Shown here: one piece after another, positions 33,157 to 42,549 of the stretch
How the letters are laid out: each line of letters opens with the position of its first letter
Numbering within the stretch: position 1 is the first letter of the stretch
NCBI GenBank assembly: GCA_964599095.1
Contig: CAZREB010000014.1
Span: 66,393-130,392, forward strand
Length of the DNA: 64,000 bases
Direction: 5' to 3'
DNA from: SZAS-79 sp964599095
GTDB lineage: Bacteria; Pseudomonadota; Gammaproteobacteria; Burkholderiales; SG8-39
The notes under the pieces: model-generated
Told to the model about the DNA's origin: nothing
The model's database searches: none
The model's input: only the letters and a program-made list of their open reading frames with translations
Program-made: the position numbers and the translations under genes

Positions 33157-33513
33157 ATGCTCGCTGAGTACTTTCCGATCCTCCTGTTCATCTTCGTCGC
33201 CATCGGCGTCGGCGTAGTGCCCATGGTGCTGGGCAAGCTGGTCGGCCCCTCGCGACCGGACCCGGAGAAGCTGTCGCCCTACGAGTGCGGCTTCGAGGCG
33301 TTCGAGGACGCGCGCATGAAGTTCGACGTGCGCTACTACCTCGTCGCAATCCTGTTCATCCTGTTCGACCTGGAAATCGCGTTCCTCTTCCCGTGGGCCG
33401 TGGTGCTGAACGAGATCGGCCTGTTCGGGTTCGTCTCGATGATGGTGTTCCTCGCCATCCTCGTCGTCGGCTTCGTCTACGAGTGGATGAAAGGAGCCCT
33501 GGAATGGGAATAG
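33157..33513 (+). CDS. nuoA: NADH-quinone oxidoreductase subunit A
   Basis: The 118-residue membrane subunit has three helices and the family stretch SPYECGFEAFEDARMKFDVRY, which includes the conserved Cys-containing loop that closes the quinone tunnel. It opens the fourteen-gene complex I operon. The last codons overlap nuoB by 10 bp. Confidence 0.97.
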   Translation: MLAEYFPILLFIFVAIGVGVVPMVLGKLVGPSRPDPEKLSPYECGFEAFEDARMKFDVRYYLVAILFILFDLEIAFLFPWAVVLNEIGLFGFVSMMVFLAILVVGFVYEWMKGALEWE

Positions 33514-33980
33514 AAGGCGTCCTCAACGAGGGATTCGTCACCACGACGGCCGACAAGGTGATCAACTGGACGCGCACCGGCTCGCTCTGGCCGATGACCT
33601 TCGGCCTCGCCTGCTGCGCGGTGGAAATGATGCATGCGGGCGCCGCACGCTACGACCTCGACCGCTTCGGGATCGTTTTCCGCCCGAGCCCCCGGCAATC
33701 CGACCTGATGATCGTCGCCGGGACGCTGTGCAACAAGATGGCGCCGGCGCTGCGCAAAGTGTACGACCAGATGGCCGAGCCGCGCTGGGTGCTCTCGATG
33801 GGCTCGTGCGCCAACGGCGGCGGCTATTACCACTATTCGTATTCGGTGGTTCGCGGCTGCGACCGCATCGTCCCGGTGGACGTTTACGTCCCCGGATGCC
33901 CGCCGACCGCGGAAGCCCTGCTGTACGGGCTGGTGCAATTGCAGAACAAGATAAAACGCACCAATACAATTGCGCGCTGA
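33504..33980 (+). CDS. nuoB: NADH-quinone oxidoreductase subunit B
   Basis: The 158-residue subunit carries the N2 4Fe-4S cluster next to the quinone site. Ligands are visible in FGLACCAVEM, MGSCANGGGYY and VPGCPPTAEA. It starts at ATG 33504 inside the end of nuoA; an upstream extension of the frame is out of the family. Confidence 0.97.
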   Translation: MGIEGVLNEGFVTTTADKVINWTRTGSLWPMTFGLACCAVEMMHAGAARYDLDRFGIVFRPSPRQSDLMIVAGTLCNKMAPALRKVYDQMAEPRWVLSMGSCANGGGYYHYSYSVVRGCDRIVPVDVYVPGCPPTAEALLYGLVQLQNKIKRTNTIAR

Positions 33981-33981
33981 A

Positions 33982-34590
33982 ATGACGCCCAAGCTGCAGC
34001 GCCTGCACGACGCGCTCCAATCGACCCTCGGCACACGGATCGCGTCGCTGAAGGAAGCGCTCGGCGAACTGACGCTCGAAGTGAAGGCGGCGGACTACCG
34101 CGCGGTCGCGCAGCAACTGCGCGATTCGGGCGACCTTGCCTTCGAGGAACTCATCGACCTGTGCGGCGTCGACTACTCGACCTATGGCGACCGTCCGCCC
34201 GAGGACGGTGCCGGCACGCGCTTTGCGGTTGTGAGCCACCTGCTGTCCGTCAGCCACAACTGGCGGCTGCGCCTGCGGGTGTTCTGCCCGGATGCGGATT
34301 TCCCGATGGTCGACTCGCTGATCGAGGTCTGGCCTTCGTGCAACTGGTACGAGCGCGAGGCGTTCGACCTCTTCGGCATCGTCTTTGACGGCCATCCCGA
34401 CCTGCGGCGCATCCTCACCGACTACGGCTTCATCGGGCACCCGTTCCGCAAGGATTTCCCGATCTCGGGCTATGTCGAGATGCGTTACGACCCCGATCAG
34501 AAGCGCGTGATCTACCAGCCGGTGACGATCGAGCCGCGCGAGGTCACCCCGCGCATCGTGCGCGAAGAGCACTACGCGGAAGGCAAGTAG
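33982..34590 (+). CDS. nuoC: NADH-quinone oxidoreductase subunit C
   Basis: The 202-residue peripheral-arm subunit shows the family stretch SCNWYEREAFDLFGIVFDGH and the end YVEMRYDPDQKRVIYQPV. The ATG at 33982 is used; a TTG 12 bp earlier is possible. It is separate from nuoD, as in most betaproteobacteria. Confidence 0.96.
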   Translation: MTPKLQRLHDALQSTLGTRIASLKEALGELTLEVKAADYRAVAQQLRDSGDLAFEELIDLCGVDYSTYGDRPPEDGAGTRFAVVSHLLSVSHNWRLRLRVFCPDADFPMVDSLIEVWPSCNWYEREAFDLFGIVFDGHPDLRRILTDYGFIGHPFRKDFPISGYVEMRYDPDQKRVIYQPVTIEPREVTPRIVREEHYAEGK

Positions 34591-34595
34591 CGCGC

Positions 34596-35849
34596 ATGGC
34601 CGAGATCCGCAATTACACGCTCAACTTCGGGCCCCAGCACCCGGCGGCGCACGGCGTGCTGCGCCTGGTGCTCGAACTCGACGGCGAGGTGATCCAGCGC
34701 GCCGACCCGCACATCGGCCTCTTGCACCGCGCGACCGAAAAGCTGGCCGAGCACAAGACGTTCCTGCAGTCGGTGCCGTACATGGACCGGCTCGACTACG
34801 TGTCGATGATGTCGAACGAGCACGCGTACGTCATGGCGATCGAGAAGCTCGCCGGCATCGAGGTGCCGGTGCGCGCCCAGTACATCCGCGTGATGTTCGA
34901 CGAGATCACGCGGATCCTGAACCACCTGCTCTGGCTCGGCGCGCACGGCCTGGACATCGGCGCGATGACGGTGTTCCTCTACTGCTTCCGCGAGCGCGAA
35001 GACCTGATGGACGCCTACGAAGCGGTGTCGGGCGCGCGTATGCACGCGGCTTACTACCGGCCGGGCGGTGTCTATCGCGACCTGCCCGACTCGATGCCGC
35101 AGTACACCGCAATGAAGGTGCACAACGAGCGCGAAATCCGCAAGATGAACGAGAATCGCAGCGGGACGCTGCTCGACTTCATCGACGACTTCACGAAGCG
35201 CTTTCCGGCGTGCGTCGACGACTACGAGACGCTGCTCACCGAGAACCGCATCTGGAAGCAGCGCACGGTCGGCGTCGGCGTGGTTTCTCCCGAGCGCGCC
35301 AAGGCCCTGGGGTTCACCGGAGCGATGCTTCGCGGCTCGGGCGTCGAGTGGGACCTGCGCAAGAAGCAGCCCTACGAGGTCTACGACAAGCTCGACTTCG
35401 ACATTCCCGTCGGCGTCAACGGCGATTGCTACGACCGCTACCTCGTCCGGATGGAGGAGTTCCGGCAGTCGAACCGGATCATCAAGCAGTGCGTCGATTG
35501 GCTGCGCGCAAACCCGGGGCCGGTGATCGTGGACAACCACAAGGTCGCGCCGCCCCCGCGCGCCGGCATGAAGCAGAACATGGAAGAACTGATCCACCAC
35601 TTCAAGCTGTTCACCGAAGGCATGCACGTGCCGGCCGGCGAGGCGTACGCGGCGGTCGAGCACCCGAAGGGCGAGTTCGGCATCTACCTGGTATCGGACG
35701 GGGCGAACAAGCCGTATCGCCTCAAGATCCGCGCGCCCGGTTATGCGCACCTTGCGGCGCTCGACGAGATGGCCCGCGGCCACATGATCGCCGATGCGGT
35801 CGCCATCATCGGGACGCAGGACATCGTGTTCGGGGAGATCGATCGTTGA
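34596..35849 (+). CDS. nuoD: NADH-quinone oxidoreductase subunit D
   Basis: The 417-residue subunit forms the quinone chamber with NuoB. It starts NYTLNFGPQHPAAHGVLRL, containing the conserved His and Tyr neighbours, and ends with MIADAVAIIGTQDIVFGEID, the standard C-terminus. The ribosome site is GGCAAG. It is followed at once by the REP-like hairpin rather than by nuoE. Confidence 0.97.
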   Translation: MAEIRNYTLNFGPQHPAAHGVLRLVLELDGEVIQRADPHIGLLHRATEKLAEHKTFLQSVPYMDRLDYVSMMSNEHAYVMAIEKLAGIEVPVRAQYIRVMFDEITRILNHLLWLGAHGLDIGAMTVFLYCFREREDLMDAYEAVSGARMHAAYYRPGGVYRDLPDSMPQYTAMKVHNEREIRKMNENRSGTLLDFIDDFTKRFPACVDDYETLLTENRIWKQRTVGVGVVSPERAKALGFTGAMLRGSGVEWDLRKKQPYEVYDKLDFDIPVGVNGDCYDRYLVRMEEFRQSNRIIKQCVDWLRANPGPVIVDNHKVAPPPRAGMKQNMEELIHHFKLFTEGMHVPAGEAYAAVEHPKGEFGIYLVSDGANKPYRLKIRAPGYAHLAALDEMARGHMIADAVAIIGTQDIVFGEIDR

Positions 35850-35850
35850 A

Positions 35851-35933
35851 AAATCGGGGACAGACCACGTTTTTCCTGATGGGTCTTCATTCACAATTCG
35901 GCTGCGTCGAAAAGCGTGGTCTGTCCCCGATTT
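35851..35933. repeat. REP-like inverted repeat between nuoD and nuoE
   Basis: AAATCGGGGACAGACCACG (35851-35869) is matched by its exact reverse complement at 35915-35933. After a single mismatch the pairing continues for four or five more bases (CGTTTTTC against CGCTTTTC). The loop is about 45 nt. The sequence resembles repetitive extragenic palindromes that go with REP-associated tyrosine transposases; no such transposase is in the window. The frame of nuoE stays open through it. Confidence 0.85.
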
Positions 35934-35943
35934 CGGTGCGCTG

Positions 35944-36423
35944 ATGCTTTCGCCTGAATCGCTCGGGAAGATCGACCGCGAGGTCGCCAAGTATCCCGCC
36001 GACCAGAAGCAGTCGGCGGTAATGGCCGCGCTCGTCATCGCGCAGGACGAAAAGGGCTGGCTGGCGACCGAGACGATGGATTTCGTGGCCCGGTACCTCG
36101 GCATGCCGCCGGTCGCCGTTTACGAGGTGGCGACGTTTTACAACATGTACAACCTCGCACCGACCGGCAAGTTCAAGCTCACGATCTGCACTTGCCTGCC
36201 GTGCGGCCTGCAGGGCTCGCTCGCGGCCGCCGACCACCTCAAGCAGCGCCTCGGGATCGACTTCAACGAGACCACGGCCGACGGCAGGTTCACGCTCAAG
36301 GAAGGCGAGTGCATGGGCGCCTGCGCGATGGCGCCGGTGGTGCTCGTCAACAACAAGCGCATGTGCGATTACATGTCCAACGACAAGCTCGACAAGCTGG
36401 TCGAGGATCTGAGGAAGGCATGA
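35944..36423 (+). CDS. nuoE: NADH-quinone oxidoreductase subunit E
   Basis: The 159-residue subunit carries the N1a 2Fe-2S cluster. Its four ligands lie in TICTCLPCGLQGS and GECMGACAMAPV. The ATG at 35944 is 11 bases after the end of the REP-like repeat and has only a weak ribosome site, so the element may affect its expression. It is 1 bp before nuoF. Confidence 0.95.
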   Translation: MLSPESLGKIDREVAKYPADQKQSAVMAALVIAQDEKGWLATETMDFVARYLGMPPVAVYEVATFYNMYNLAPTGKFKLTICTCLPCGLQGSLAAADHLKQRLGIDFNETTADGRFTLKEGECMGACAMAPVVLVNNKRMCDYMSNDKLDKLVEDLRKA

Positions 36424-36424
36424 C

Positions 36425-37780
36425 ATGCTGAACTACGGTCCGGATTCGATCCTGATGGCCGGCATCGACGGCGCGAACTGGCGCCTCGCCGACTACGAGA
36501 AGCGCGACGGCTATGCGGCGCTCAAGAAGATCATCTCTGCGAAGATGAAGCCCGAAGACGTGATCGCCGAGGTCAAGAAATCCGGCCTGCGCGGCCGCGG
36601 CGGGGCGGGATTCCCGACCGGCCTCAAGTGGAGCTTCATGCCGCGCTCGTTTCCAGGCGCCAAGTACCTGGTCTGCAATTCGGACGAGGGCGAGCCCGGC
36701 ACCTGCAAGGACCGCGACCTGCTGCGTTACAACCCGCACTCGGTGATCGAGGGCATGATCATCGGCGCCTATTCGATGGGGGCGACGGCTGGCTACAACT
36801 ACATCCACGGCGAAGTCTGGGAAGTCTACGAGCAGTTCGAGGCGGCGCTCGAGGAAGCCCGCGCCGCGGGATACCTGGGCAGGAACATCCTCGGCTCGGA
36901 ATTCAGCTTCGAGCTGTACGCGCACCCGGGCTACGGCGCCTACATCTGCGGCGAAGAGACCGCGTTGCTCGAATCGCTCGAGGGAAAAAAGGGCCAGCCG
37001 CGCTTCAAGCCGCCTTTCCCGGCGAGCTTCGGCCTGTACGGCAAGCCCACGACGATCAACAACACCGAGACGTTCGCCGCGGTCCCCTGGATCATGCGCA
37101 ACGGCGGCGATGCGTTCCTCGCACTGGGCCGGCCGAACAACGGCGGCACCAAGCTCTTCTCGGTAACCGGACACGTGAACCGGCCGGGCAACTACGAGGT
37201 CAGGCTGGGCACGCCGTTCGCAAAGCTCCTCGAAATGGCCGGCGGCGTGCGCAACGGCCACAAGCTGAAGGCGGTGATCCCGGGCGGCTCGTCGATGCCC
37301 GTGCTCCCTGCCGACGTGATGATGGCCACCGACATGGACTACGACTCGATCGCGAAGGCCGGCTCGATGCTCGGCTCGGGCGCGGTCATCGTCATGGACG
37401 AGACCACCTGCATGGTGCGGGCGCTCGAGCGACTTTCGTATTTCTACTACGAGGAGTCGTGCGGGCAGTGCACGCCCTGCCGCGAAGGCACCGGGTGGCT
37501 CTATCGCGTGGTAAATCGCATCGAGAACGGCGCCGGGCGCCCCGAGGACCTCGCCCTGCTCGACAATGTCTCGGACAACATCGCCGGACGCACGATCTGC
37601 GCGCTTGGCGATGCGGCGGCACTGCCGGTCAAGAGCTTCCTGAAGCATTTCCGCAGCGAGTTCGAGTACCACATCGAGAACAGGCGCTGCCTCGTGGGCG
37701 GTCCGCAGTCCGAGCCGAAATGGGGAAGATCCGGCGCCCATCGGCCGGTGCAGGCTCCCGACATAGCCAAGGCGGCATAG
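36425..37780 (+). CDS. nuoF: NADH-quinone oxidoreductase subunit F
   Basis: The 451-residue subunit binds NADH, FMN and the N3 4Fe-4S cluster. The nucleotide motif is GLRGRGGAGFPTGLKW, the FMN/NADH region follows with ICGEETALLESLEG, and the cluster site is ESCGQCTPCREG plus a later Cys in ICALGDAAA. It is the electron entry point of the complex. Confidence 0.97.
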   Translation: MLNYGPDSILMAGIDGANWRLADYEKRDGYAALKKIISAKMKPEDVIAEVKKSGLRGRGGAGFPTGLKWSFMPRSFPGAKYLVCNSDEGEPGTCKDRDLLRYNPHSVIEGMIIGAYSMGATAGYNYIHGEVWEVYEQFEAALEEARAAGYLGRNILGSEFSFELYAHPGYGAYICGEETALLESLEGKKGQPRFKPPFPASFGLYGKPTTINNTETFAAVPWIMRNGGDAFLALGRPNNGGTKLFSVTGHVNRPGNYEVRLGTPFAKLLEMAGGVRNGHKLKAVIPGGSSMPVLPADVMMATDMDYDSIAKAGSMLGSGAVIVMDETTCMVRALERLSYFYYEESCGQCTPCREGTGWLYRVVNRIENGAGRPEDLALLDNVSDNIAGRTICALGDAAALPVKSFLKHFRSEFEYHIENRRCLVGGPQSEPKWGRSGAHRPVQAPDIAKAA

Positions 37781-37786
37781 GACACC

Positions 37787-40042
37787 ATGCTCAAGGTCGA
37801 AGTCGACGGCAGGCAAGTGGAAGTCCAGCACGGCGCCACCGTGATGGATGCGGCCAATGCGCTCGGCATCTACGTGCCGCATTTCTGCTACCACAAGAAG
37901 CTCTCGATCGCCGCCAACTGCCGCATGTGCCTCGTGGAGGTGGAGAAGGCGCCCAAACCGCTGCCGGCCTGCGCCACGCCTTGCACCGACGGCATGAAGG
38001 TCAAGACCCACTCGCCGGGCGCGCAGAAGGCGCAGAACGGCGTGATGGAGTTCCTGCTGATCAACCACCCGCTCGACTGCCCGATCTGCGACCAGGGGGG
38101 CGAGTGCCAGCTGCAGGACCTCGCGGTCGGCTACGGCAAGGGAAGCTCGCGCTACCAGGAAGAAAAGCGCGTCGTCCTGCACAAGGACATCGGACCGCTG
38201 GTGGCGGCCGAGGAAATGAGCCGCTGCATCCAGTGCACGCGCTGCGTGCGTTTCGGCCAGGAGATCGCGGGCGTCATGGAACTCGGCATGATCGGCCGCG
38301 GCGAGCATTCGGAAATCGTCGCCTTCGTCGGCAAGACGGTCGATTCGGAGTTGTCGGGCAACATGATCGACCTGTGCCCGGTCGGCGCATTGACTTCCAA
38401 GCCCTTCCGCTATTCGGCGCGCACCTGGGAACTGGCACGCCGCAAGAGCGTGTCCCCGCACGACGGCCTGGGTTCCAACCTCGTCGTGCAGGTCAAGCAG
38501 AACAAGGTCATGCGCGTGCTGCCGCTCGAGAACGAGGACGTGAACGAGTGCTGGCTGTCGGACAAGGACCGCTTCTCGTACGAAGGGCTGAATTCGCCCG
38601 AGCGGCTGACGCAGCCGATGGTCAAGCGCGACGGCCTCTGGGAGAAGACCGACTGGCAGACCGCGCTCGAACAGGTGGCCGCCGGGCTCAAGGCCGCCGG
38701 CAGCGACGTCGGCCTGCTGGCCTCGCCCCATTCGACGCTCGAGGAACTCCATCTCGCGCAGAAGCTGGTGCGCGGCCTGGGCAGCGAGAAGATCGACTTC
38801 CGCCTGCGGCAATCGGATTTCTCGGCCGACGGCAGGCTCGAAGGCGCCCCGTGGCTCGGCATGCAGGTGAAGGAACTCGGCAGCCTCGACCGCGTGCTGG
38901 TGGTCGGCTCGTTCCTGACCAAGGACCACCCGCTGATCGCCAGCCGGCTGCGCCAGGCGGCCAAGCGCGGCCTCAGGATCAGCGTCCTGCATTCGACGGA
39001 CGACGACCTGCTGATGAAGGTCGCCAACAAGCAGGTGGTTTCCCCGGCGGACCTGCCCGGTGCCTTGGCCAAAGTCATGGACGGCCCGATCGGCGAGAGC
39101 CTCAAATCGGGCAAGAATGTCGCCATCCTGCTGGGCAACATGGCGCAGCAGCATCCCCAGGCGGCGCAGTTGCACGCAATTGCCCAATCGATCGCGGCGA
39201 CCATCGGGGCAAAGGTCGGATTCCTGGGCGAGGCCGCCAACAGTGTCGGGGGCTATGTCGCCAGGGCCAACGGGTCGGTGAATGCCGCCGCGATCATCGC
39301 CGCGCCACCCAAGGCCTTCGTCGTGCTGAATGCCGAGGTCGAACTCGACTGCGCGGACGGGCGCGCGGCGCGCGCCGCCATGGACAAGGCGGGATTCGTC
39401 GTGGTCCTGACGCCCTTCCTGCACGGCGCGATCAATTATGCCGATGTCATCCTGCCGGTCTCGCCGTTTACCGAGACACCCGGGACCTTCATCAGCACCG
39501 AAGGCCGCGTGCAGACGTTCAATGCGACGGTCAGGCCGCTGGGCGAATCGCGCCCGGGCTGGAAAGTGCTGCGCGTGCTGGGCGGACTGCTGGGCCTCGA
39601 CGGGTTCGGGCACGAAACGGCCGAGGAGGTGCGCGTCGAGTGCATCAAGGGCCGCGACGTCGCAACGCTCCTTTCGAACAGGACGGGCGTGGCCGTGCAG
39701 GCCGCGGCGCCGGCCGCCGCCGGGCTGCAGCGCGTCGCCGACGTGCCGATCTACTTCGCCGATTCGCTGGTGCGGCGCTCGGAGCCGCTGCAGAAAGCGG
39801 CCGATTCCAGGCCGCCGCGCGCGCGCATGAATGCCGGGACCCTGGCGGGCGCCGGGCTGGCCGATGGTGACCGGGTGCGCATCCGCATGGGCAGCGGGGC
39901 GGCCGAGTTGACGGTGGCTGCCGACGAGCGCGTCGCGGACGGGTGCGTGCGGATCGCCGCCGCGCATCCGAGCACAGCCGGGCTCGGCGCGATGTTCGGC
40001 GCCGTCAGCCTCGAGAAGATCCCGGTGAAGGCGGCCGCCTGA
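37787..40042 (+). CDS. nuoG: NADH-quinone oxidoreductase subunit G
   Basis: The 751-residue subunit carries several FeS clusters. Visible are the 2Fe-2S site around YHKKLSIAANCRMCLVEV, the His/Cys site near NHPLDCPICDQGGECQLQD and the 4Fe-4S site CIQCTRCVRFGQEIAG. A degenerate molybdopterin-oxidoreductase region makes up the C-terminal half. Length is normal for the shorter betaproteobacterial form. It shares one base with nuoH. Confidence 0.96.
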   Translation: MLKVEVDGRQVEVQHGATVMDAANALGIYVPHFCYHKKLSIAANCRMCLVEVEKAPKPLPACATPCTDGMKVKTHSPGAQKAQNGVMEFLLINHPLDCPICDQGGECQLQDLAVGYGKGSSRYQEEKRVVLHKDIGPLVAAEEMSRCIQCTRCVRFGQEIAGVMELGMIGRGEHSEIVAFVGKTVDSELSGNMIDLCPVGALTSKPFRYSARTWELARRKSVSPHDGLGSNLVVQVKQNKVMRVLPLENEDVNECWLSDKDRFSYEGLNSPERLTQPMVKRDGLWEKTDWQTALEQVAAGLKAAGSDVGLLASPHSTLEELHLAQKLVRGLGSEKIDFRLRQSDFSADGRLEGAPWLGMQVKELGSLDRVLVVGSFLTKDHPLIASRLRQAAKRGLRISVLHSTDDDLLMKVANKQVVSPADLPGALAKVMDGPIGESLKSGKNVAILLGNMAQQHPQAAQLHAIAQSIAATIGAKVGFLGEAANSVGGYVARANGSVNAAAIIAAPPKAFVVLNAEVELDCADGRAARAAMDKAGFVVVLTPFLHGAINYADVILPVSPFTETPGTFISTEGRVQTFNATVRPLGESRPGWKVLRVLGGLLGLDGFGHETAEEVRVECIKGRDVATLLSNRTGVAVQAAAPAAAGLQRVADVPIYFADSLVRRSEPLQKAADSRPPRARMNAGTLAGAGLADGDRVRIRMGSGAAELTVAADERVADGCVRIAAAHPSTAGLGAMFGAVSLEKIPVKAAA

Positions 40043-41121
40043 TGCTCGACGCGCTCCTCTCGTACTCCGAGGCGCGCCTCGGCCCGCTGTGGGGCCCGGC
40101 CGTCTACGAGCTCGTGACGTCGCTTTTCTTCATCGTCTGCATCGTGGTGCCGCTGATGCTTTCGATCGCGTACCTGACGCTTTGGGAAAGGAAGCTGATC
40201 GGCTGGATGCAGATCCGCATCGGCCCGAACCGCGTCGGGCCGTTCGGGCTGCTGCAGCCGATCGCCGACGGGGTCAAGCTGCTGTTCAAGGAGATCATCT
40301 CCCCCACGCAGGCGAGCACTCAGCTTTTCTTCCTTGCGCCGATCATGTCGCTGATGCCTGCGCTGGCGGCCTGGGCGGTGGTGCCGTTCGCGCCCGAGCT
40401 GGTGCTGGCCGACATCAACGCCGGCCTGCTCTACGTGATGGCGCTGTCGTCGCTCGGCGTCTACGGCGTGATCATCGCCGGCTGGGCCTCGAATTCGAAG
40501 TACGCGTTCCTCGGCGCGATGCGCTCGGCCGCGCAGATGGTGTCGTACGAGATCGCGATGGGCTTCGCGCTCGTCGTCGTCCTGATGGTCTCGGGCAGCC
40601 TGAACCTGTCGGATATCGTCAACGGGCAGGGCAAGGGCCTGTTCGCGTCGAAAGGCCTCAACTTCCTCTCGTGGAACTGGCTGCCTCTGATGCCGATCCT
40701 GGTCGTGTACTTCGTCGCCGGCGTGGCCGAAACCAACCGCGCGCCGTTCGACGTGGTGGAGGGCGAGTCCGAGATCGTGGCCGGCCACATGGTCGAGTAC
40801 TCGGGCATGGCCTTTGCGATGTTCTTCCTCGCCGAATACGCCAACATGTGGCTGATCTCCGCGCTCACGGTGGTCATGTTCTTCGGCGGCTGGAACTCGC
40901 CGATCGACAGCACCGTGTTCCACTGGATCCCGCCGATCGGCTGGCTGGCGATCAAGATGTTCTTCGTCGTGTCCCTGTTCCTCTGGTTCAGGGCCACCTT
41001 CCCGCGATACCGCTACGACCAGATCATGCGCCTGGGCTGGAAGATCTTCATCCCGGTGACGCTCGTCTGGCTGGTCGTGATCGGCGCGTGGATGCAGACC
41101 CCCTGGTCGCTATGGAAATGA
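40042..41121 (+). CDS. nuoH: NADH-quinone oxidoreductase subunit H
   Basis: The 359-residue membrane subunit joins the two arms of the complex. Conserved parts are QIRIGPNRVGPFGLLQPIAD, GWASNSKYAFLGAMRSAAQ and AETNRAPFDVVEGESEIVAG, with the charged loop used for quinone coupling. It begins at ATG 40042, overlapping the nuoG stop by one base. Confidence 0.97.
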   Translation: MLDALLSYSEARLGPLWGPAVYELVTSLFFIVCIVVPLMLSIAYLTLWERKLIGWMQIRIGPNRVGPFGLLQPIADGVKLLFKEIISPTQASTQLFFLAPIMSLMPALAAWAVVPFAPELVLADINAGLLYVMALSSLGVYGVIIAGWASNSKYAFLGAMRSAAQMVSYEIAMGFALVVVLMVSGSLNLSDIVNGQGKGLFASKGLNFLSWNWLPLMPILVVYFVAGVAETNRAPFDVVEGESEIVAGHMVEYSGMAFAMFFLAEYANMWLISALTVVMFFGGWNSPIDSTVFHWIPPIGWLAIKMFFVVSLFLWFRATFPRYRYDQIMRLGWKIFIPVTLVWLVVIGAWMQTPWSLWK

Positions 41122-41142
41122 ACCGCGAAAAGAGGACGGACC

Positions 41143-41631
41143 ATGCAACGCATGCTTGAGTTCTTCCGCTCGTTCCTGCTGCTTGAGCTCCTGCGCGGCA
41201 TGATGCTGACCGGGCGGCACCTCTTCGCCCGCAAGATCACCGTGCAGTTCCCCGAGGAAAAGACGCCGATCAGCCCGCGCTTCCGGGGCCTGCATGCGCT
41301 GCGCCGCTATCCCAACGGCGAGGAACGCTGCATCGCCTGCAAGCTGTGCGAGGCGGTCTGCCCGGCGATGGCGATCCACATCGAGTCTGAGCAACGCGCC
41401 GACGGCACCCGCCGCACGACCCGATACGACATCGACCTCACCAAGTGCATCTTTTGCGGTTTCTGCGAGGAGGCCTGCCCGGTGGATGCGATCGTCGAGA
41501 CCCGCATCCTCGAATACCACGGCGAAAAGCGCGGCGACCTCTACTACACCAAGCCGATGCTGCTCGCGGTCGGCGCGAGGTACGAACACCAGATCGCGAA
41601 GGACCGCGAGGCCGACTCGGGCTATCGTTAG
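41143..41631 (+). CDS. nuoI: NADH-quinone oxidoreductase subunit I
   Basis: The 162-residue subunit holds two 4Fe-4S clusters (N6a and N6b) with CIACKLCEAVCPAMAI and CIFCGFCEEACPVDAI. It forms part of the wire from FMN to NuoB. The start is ATG 41143, preceded by AAAGAGGA. Confidence 0.97.
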   Translation: MQRMLEFFRSFLLLELLRGMMLTGRHLFARKITVQFPEEKTPISPRFRGLHALRRYPNGEERCIACKLCEAVCPAMAIHIESEQRADGTRRTTRYDIDLTKCIFCGFCEEACPVDAIVETRILEYHGEKRGDLYYTKPMLLAVGARYEHQIAKDREADSGYR

Positions 41632-41634
41632 ACC

Positions 41635-42237
41635 ATGATTTTCGAAACCGCCATTTTCTATTTTTTCGCTGCGATCCTGCTCGTCGCCTCGATAGCGGTG
41701 GTCACTGCGCGCAACCCGGTCCACGCGGCGCTTTTCCTGGTGCTCGCCTTCTTCACCGCCTCGGCGATCTGGATGCTGCTGCGCGCCGAATTCCTCGCCA
41801 TTACCCTGGTCCTCGTCTATGTCGGCGCAGTGATGGTCCTGTTCCTGTTCGTGGTGATGATGCTCGACATCAACCTCGACCGCCTGCGCGAGGGCTTCTG
41901 GAGCTACCTGCCGCTCGGGGCCACGGTCGGCATCCTGATGGTGGCCGAGATGGTGCTGGTGCTCGGCGGACGCTATTTCGACTTCCTGCTGCCCAAGCCC
42001 CGGGACTACAGCCTGTCGTACAACAACACCAAGGAACTCGGCCGATTGCTCTACACCGAGTACATGTACGCTTTCGAGATCGCCGCAGTCGTCTTGCTGG
42101 TCGCGATCGTCGCGGCGATTGCGCTGACGCTGCGCCGCCGCAAGGACACTAAAGGCCAGGACCCCGCGGCCCAAGTGCGCGTCAAGCGGGCCGACCGGGT
42201 CCGGATCGTCTCGATGCCCGCGGAGAACGACAAGTGA
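41635..42237 (+). CDS. nuoJ: NADH-quinone oxidoreductase subunit J
   Basis: The 200-residue membrane subunit has five helices with the family stretch ARNPVHAALFLVLAFFTASA and VYVGAVMVLFLFVVMMLDIN. A charged tail follows (RVKRADRVRIVSMPAENDK). Its stop overlaps nuoK by 4 bp. Confidence 0.96.
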   Translation: MIFETAIFYFFAAILLVASIAVVTARNPVHAALFLVLAFFTASAIWMLLRAEFLAITLVLVYVGAVMVLFLFVVMMLDINLDRLREGFWSYLPLGATVGILMVAEMVLVLGGRYFDFLLPKPRDYSLSYNNTKELGRLLYTEYMYAFEIAAVVLLVAIVAAIALTLRRRKDTKGQDPAAQVRVKRADRVRIVSMPAENDK

Positions 42238-42542
42238 CGCTGACCCTGTCGCATTTCCTCGTCCTCGGGGCGCTGCTCTTCGCGATCAGCGTGGTCGGGA
42301 TCTTCCTCAATCGCAAGAACGTGATCATCCTGCTGATGGCCATCGAGCTGATGCTGCTCGCGGTCAACCTCAATTTCGTCGCGTTCTCGCATTACCTCGG
42401 GGATCCGGCGGGGCAGGTGTTCGTCTTCTTCATCCTGACGGTGGCGGCAGCCGAATCGGCCATCGGCCTGGCGATCCTGGTGGTGCTGTTCCGCAACCTG
42501 AACACCATCAACGTCGACGACCTCGACTCGCTCAAGGGCTGA
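42234..42542 (+). CDS. nuoK: NADH-quinone oxidoreductase subunit K
   Basis: The 102-residue membrane subunit has three helices and the conserved Glu in NVIILLMAIELMLLAVNLNF. It uses a GTG start that overlaps the nuoJ stop as GTGA. Confidence 0.96.
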   Translation: MTLTLSHFLVLGALLFAISVVGIFLNRKNVIILLMAIELMLLAVNLNFVAFSHYLGDPAGQVFVFFILTVAAAESAIGLAILVVLFRNLNTINVDDLDSLKG

Positions 42543-42549
42543 TCCGGGG

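Noticed and set aside
36628..39870. Open frame of about 1080 codons on the plus strand within nuoF-nuoG
   Set aside because: It is a frame-shifted reading of nuoF and nuoG, Arg-rich and without motifs.
36347..39967. Long open frame of about 1200 codons on the minus strand across nuoF and nuoG
   Set aside because: It is antisense to two clear complex I genes, has a composition typical of high-GC shadow frames (many Arg, His, Asp) and no domain.
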